Source of the DNA: CAISIP01 sp031396205
GTDB lineage: Bacteria > Pseudomonadota > Gammaproteobacteria > Burkholderiales > Burkholderiaceae_C
Direction of reading: 5' to 3'
NCBI GenBank assembly: GCA_031396205.1
Contig: JANNKH010000060.1
Location: forward strand, 1 to 64,000
DNA: 64,000 nt
Shown here in pieces: positions 60,709-64,000 of this stretch. Below the pieces are notes generated by a model that worked only from the letters and a program-made list of their open reading frames with translations, searched no databases and was not told where the DNA came from. Within the stretch, counting starts at the first letter, position 1. Each line of letters begins with the position of its first letter. Made by a program: the position numbers and the translations under genes.

Positions 60709-62631
60709 ATGACCCACAAGCCGACACCGGACGCAGCGCCAATGCCAGCATCCACTCAGCCACCCCATGGCGACCCCTGGGACAGCGCCGTATGCCTGGC
60801 CGTTCTGGAACAGCTTTGGACATTGCGCGAAGCCATGCAAGAATCGGAACAACGGTTTTCGCAAGCCATTCACCAGATCGCAGCGAGTCAGCAAAGCAGT
60901 GCACGCAACCTGGCGCACTACCTGGCATTTCGCGCAACGGACCTGCGAGCGGTGCAGGAAAAGCTGGCCTGGCTGGGCGTATCCTCGTTGGGGCGTGCGG
61001 AATCGCATGTCATGGCCAGCCTGGACAAGGTGTTGGGCATATTGCATCGCCTGACCGGTCAGCCCTGGCAGGACCACTCGGGCGATGAGCCCGCCGGGAG
61101 CGTGACCGGAGCACGCCTGCTGCAAGCCCATGCGGGTATCCTTCTGGGACCCGCTATTGCCTCCCGACATGTTCGCATCATGGTGACACTGGGTACCGAC
61201 GCTGCCACTGATTTTGGTCTGGTCCGCGGTTTGGTTGAGGCCGGCATGGACCTGGCCCGCATCAACTGCGCCCATGACGATGCAGCTGCATGGCGGTCGA
61301 TGGCCCGATTGGTCCGACGTGCTGCCAAAGTTGAGCATCGCGACGTCAAGATACTGATGGATCTGGGTGGACCCAAGGTCAGGACCGGTCCGATGGAGCC
61401 TGGCCCCTGCGTGCTCAAACTCAAGCCCCGGCGTGATACGCTGGGACGAGTCGTGCTGCCCTCGCGATTGGCGCTTGGCCGCAACGACGGCACCATGCCA
61501 CTTGCAGACTGCGACGCGGCAATCGCCGTGGATGCCGACTGGATCGACCGCCTGCGCGTTGACGGCAACATAGATCTGATCGATGCACGTGGCAAGAAGC
61601 GCCGATTACGGGTGGTGCAAATCCATGCCGATGGCGCCATAGCCGAGTGCCCGCAGACCTACTACCTCACGCCCGATGTGGGGCTGGCATGCAAGGGCGT
61701 GCACGGGCGCAAGACCTATACAGCGTACCCCGGTGGCATTCGCGCTTTGCCCGGCCGCCTTCGCCTGCAAAAGGGCGACCACCTGCAACTGACCATGCAA
61801 GGTATGGGCGCTCGCGTACGCGACACCGGCGACACGGCGCACAGCACGTCCCAAATGGCCCGGATTGCCTGCACTATGCCGCTGGTGTTCGCGCAGGTGC
61901 ACGCGGGTGAGCGCATCTGGTTCGATGACGGCCGCATTGGTGGTGTCATTCGCAAGGTCAGCAAAGAGACCATGAACATCGAAATCGTGCAGGCCAGGGA
62001 TGCGGGCGAAACACTGGCAGCCGACAAAGGCATCAACTTTCCGGACAGCCAACTTGCTCTACCTGCACTAACCGAGAAAGACATGATTGACTTGCAGACG
62101 GTTTGCGAGGTAGCGGATTTGGTCGGCTTGTCCTTTGTGCAAGAACCTGCGGATATTCACCGGCTTCTGAAGACGCTGCATGGCCTTGAGCGTGACGACA
62201 TGGGTCTTGTCCTCAAGATCGAAACCCTGCGCGGCTTCGAGAACCTGCCGGCTCTGATGCTGGCGGCCATGTCTGCACCATCTGCCGGCGTCATGATTGC
62301 GCGCGGCGACCTGGCGGTGGAATGCGGCTTCGAGCGCATGGCCGAGATCCAGGAAGAGATTCTTTGCTGCGCGGAGGCCGCCCACATGCCCGTGATCTGG
62401 GCCACCCAGGTGCTGGAAACCCTGGGCAAAACCGGCATTCCGTCCCGCGCCGAAATATCCGATGCCAGCATGGGCGAACGCGCCGAGTGTGTGATGCTGA
62501 ACAAAGGACCCTACGTTACGCAAGCCGTTCGCGCGTTGAGCGATATCCTCAAACGCATGGCGGGCCACCAGGCAAAGAAAAGCCCCTTGCTAAGAGCCCT
62601 TCGGGCCTGGGAAACCCAGAATCCTGCCTGA
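60709..62631 (+). CDS. Pyruvate-kinase-like protein with extended B region and no C domain
   Basis: A 640-residue protein. The first 160 residues are helical and not part of pyruvate kinase. Kinase-type motifs follow in order: MVTLGTDAATDFGLVRGLVEAGMDLARINCAHDD, MDLGGPKVRTG (about 216-226), GINFPDSQLALPALTEKD (about 441), FVQEPADI, VLKIETLRGFENL, VMIARGDLAVECG and IWATQVLETL (about 564). The stretch between the second and third motif is about 220 residues, twice the usual B domain. Only some 70 residues follow ATQVLETL, and the phosphate-binding SGETAxGxYP is replaced by MLNKGPYV, so the allosteric C domain is missing. It may be a kinase of another acid, or regulatory. Confidence 0.82.
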   Translation: MTHKPTPDAAPMPASTQPPHGDPWDSAVCLAVLEQLWTLREAMQESEQRFSQAIHQIAASQQSSARNLAHYLAFRATDLRAVQEKLAWLGVSSLGRAESHVMASLDKVLGILHRLTGQPWQDHSGDEPAGSVTGARLLQAHAGILLGPAIASRHVRIMVTLGTDAATDFGLVRGLVEAGMDLARINCAHDDAAAWRSMARLVRRAAKVEHRDVKILMDLGGPKVRTGPMEPGPCVLKLKPRRDTLGRVVLPSRLALGRNDGTMPLADCDAAIAVDADWIDRLRVDGNIDLIDARGKKRRLRVVQIHADGAIAECPQTYYLTPDVGLACKGVHGRKTYTAYPGGIRALPGRLRLQKGDHLQLTMQGMGARVRDTGDTAHSTSQMARIACTMPLVFAQVHAGERIWFDDGRIGGVIRKVSKETMNIEIVQARDAGETLAADKGINFPDSQLALPALTEKDMIDLQTVCEVADLVGLSFVQEPADIHRLLKTLHGLERDDMGLVLKIETLRGFENLPALMLAAMSAPSAGVMIARGDLAVECGFERMAEIQEEILCCAEAAHMPVIWATQVLETLGKTGIPSRAEISDASMGERAECVMLNKGPYVTQAVRALSDILKRMAGHQAKKSPLLRALRAWETQNPA

Positions 62632-62805
62632 GAAGGGTGCGCTGGCGCACGGTGTTGCCGCCACATGCAGACTATGGTCTGGGATGGACATTCCATTCAC
62701 GACCCTTCGGTTCTGCGGTGCATTTCAAGGCGTGCATGCCTGTGTTGCCGTTTCAAGCGTGATTTCCCTGATTTTCATTGCCTTCTCACAGCTGGAATAC
62801 CCCAA

Positions 62806-63909
62806 ATGATCACGCGTCGCCAATTTACTCTTGCTGCGCCAGGACTGCTCGGTAGCGCCATGGCAGCTTCCGGATGTTCGCCGCAATCGGGAACCGGGGA
62901 CTATGCGGCCTTGGTCACCCAAACCAGGCGACCCAACCTGCAATCGAATATTGAAGGCGTCGCACTCAGCCAGGAACTGGTTCGCAATGCGACGCTGGCT
63001 CCTTCAAGCCACAACACGCAATGCTGGAAATTCCGTGTCGAAGACAAGGCCATCTCCATCCTTCCTGACCTGTCGCTGCGGTGCCCGGCAGTGGACCCCG
63101 ATGACCACCATGTGTTTGTTTCGCTGGGGTGCGCCACCGAGAATCTTGTCCTGGCGGCGCAGGCCCTTGGCCTGCGGGCCGATGCCCATTTCGACGCCGC
63201 GCAGGATCTCATCCGGGTCACGCTGGCACCCGCACCTGTACAGGTCTCACCCCTGTTTCAGGCGATTGCCTCGCGCCAGTGCACACGGGGCGACTATGAC
63301 GGCAAGGCCTTGAGCAATGCAGAACTGGGATTGCTGGAGCGTACGGGCAATGGGCAAGGAGTGCGCATGCTGCTGCTGACCGAACGCCCGGCGATGGATA
63401 CGGTGCTCGACCATGTCGTTCAGGCCAACACCGCCCAGATGGCGGACCCGGCATTCATCAAGGAACTCACAACCTGGATTCGCTTCAATGCCTCCGAAGC
63501 CATGCGCACCCGGGACGGCCTGTTCAGTCGCACCACCGGCAACCCCGCCATGCCGACCTGGCTGGGCCAACTGGCCTTTGGCATGTTCTTCAAGCCCAAG
63601 GCCGAGAACGACAAGATTGCCCAACAGATTCGCAGCTCGTCGGGCATTGCAGTTTTCACGGGACAGACGGCGGACAAGGCGCACTGGGTGGAGGTTGGGC
63701 GTTGCTACGAACGCTTTGCGCTGCAGGCGACGGCACTGGGCATCCGCAACGCGTTGCTCAACCAACCGGTTGAAGTGCCATCCGCACGAACGCCGTTTGC
63801 CAATGCAATGGGACTTGGCAATATGCGACCTGATCTGGTGGTGCGCTTCGGCCGCGGGCCTGAGATGCCGTATTCCCTGCGGCGGCCAACGCAGTCCGTG
63901 ATGGTCTGA
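62806..63909 (+). CDS. Tat-exported nitroreductase-fold lipoprotein
   Basis: A 367-residue protein. The N-terminus has a twin-arginine motif (TRRQFTLAAPG) and a lipobox (AASGC, Cys about 25), so it should fold, with cofactor, before export and then be lipid anchored. The remainder matches the nitroreductase-like Acg family: LAPSSHNTQCWKF (nitroreductase APSxxNxQPWxF), VSLGCATENLVLAAQALGL and a C-terminal YERFALQATALGIRNALLNQPVE. FMN binding is likely. It is preceded by 174 bases without a gene and is probably its own unit. Confidence 0.85.
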   Translation: MITRRQFTLAAPGLLGSAMAASGCSPQSGTGDYAALVTQTRRPNLQSNIEGVALSQELVRNATLAPSSHNTQCWKFRVEDKAISILPDLSLRCPAVDPDDHHVFVSLGCATENLVLAAQALGLRADAHFDAAQDLIRVTLAPAPVQVSPLFQAIASRQCTRGDYDGKALSNAELGLLERTGNGQGVRMLLLTERPAMDTVLDHVVQANTAQMADPAFIKELTTWIRFNASEAMRTRDGLFSRTTGNPAMPTWLGQLAFGMFFKPKAENDKIAQQIRSSSGIAVFTGQTADKAHWVEVGRCYERFALQATALGIRNALLNQPVEVPSARTPFANAMGLGNMRPDLVVRFGRGPEMPYSLRRPTQSVMV

Positions 63910-63979
63910 TGACGCCCACCGCCATTTTTCGGTGACAGCACACACGTCAGTATTCTCGGCGATTGAACCGGAGCAAGAC

Positions 63980-64000
63980 ATGCCCAAGCGAATTCTGCTG
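63980..64000 (+). CDS. Start of a gene cut off by the right edge
   Basis: ATG 63980, preceded by GGAGCAAG, opens a frame MPKRILL that continues beyond the window. Only seven codons are visible, so nothing can be said about its function. Confidence 0.5.

Overview
This 64 kb window is GC-rich, densely coding chromosomal DNA. It most likely comes from a betaproteobacterium of the order Burkholderiales, and a Comamonadaceae-like genome would fit. The evidence is the tripartite tricarboxylate (Tct/Bug) transporter with its TctDE-type two-component system, the large number of branched-chain-amino-acid-type (Liv) and sugar ABC importers, MmgE/PrpD, DUF2383, DUF3309, DUF883 and DUF3562 proteins, and a dispersed repeat carrying a CCGGGCCGCTCCCAAGG-like core. 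I see no rRNA, tRNA, CRISPR array, phage or intact insertion sequence. About 65 genes can be supported, plus two gene remnants, one MITE-like element and several operator-like sites.

Layout. (1) 1-6.0 kb: a stress island of small proteins. It holds a partial acylphosphatase at the left edge, CsbD, a ferritin-like protein, DUF2383, DUF3309, a phospholipase-D/cardiolipin-synthase lipoprotein, DUF883, DUF1328, a broken transglutaminase and two small unknowns. A short TGTAGGAC-like motif recurs in its intergenic regions. (2) 6.2-26.1 kb: a large catabolic locus, the most interesting part of the window. It has two isochorismatase-type amidases, two tandem polysaccharide-deacetylase/PuuE-type hydrolases, an Asp/Glu-racemase-fold protein without its usual cysteines, an amidohydrolase, an MmgE/PrpD protein, a complete Liv-type importer, a GntR/UTRA regulator, a two-subunit aconitase-family hydratase, an FAD oxidoreductase and an isocitrate-lyase/PEP-mutase-family lyase. 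Two matching 22-bp dyads sit at the promoters of its two main + strand transcription units. I propose that it degrades a cyclic imide or substituted maleamate/maleate by ring opening, deamidation, hydration and C-C cleavage. (3) 26.2-30.5 kb: a 1,128-residue SAM/adenylate-cyclase/ATPase/TPR regulator, a small unknown and Hsp15. (4) 30.5-35.8 kb: TctE/TctD-type sensor and regulator, divergent from a tctCBA transporter. (5) 35.9-39.3 kb: a DUF2845 protein, a VOC protein, a fasciclin protein and a sigma-54 activator. (6) 39.4-48.9 kb: a sugar-oxidation locus with aldose epimerase, SMP-30 lactonase, SDR, a MalK/Ugp-type ABC importer, a 2-hydroxyacid dehydrogenase and a Gfo/Idh/MocA oxidoreductase. 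(7) 49.0-56.3 kb: an orphan P-loop ATPase, then a second complete Liv-type importer ending in an alpha/beta hydrolase. (8) 56.4-60.0 kb: a phosphoribosyltransferase remnant, a TPR/HEAT lipoprotein-sized secreted protein and the AmmeMemoRadiSam triad (amrB-amrA-amrS). (9) 60.3-64 kb: DUF3562, an unusual pyruvate-kinase-like protein, a Tat-exported nitroreductase-like lipoprotein and the first codons of another gene.

The common theme is import plus catabolism of small organic acids, amides and sugars: four complete importers (two Liv, one Tct, one sugar ABC) each lie next to candidate catabolic enzymes and regulators. Many junctions are ATGA or GTGA overlaps, so translational coupling is the rule. 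Substrates named here are inferences from family and neighbourhood; none is proven by the sequence.
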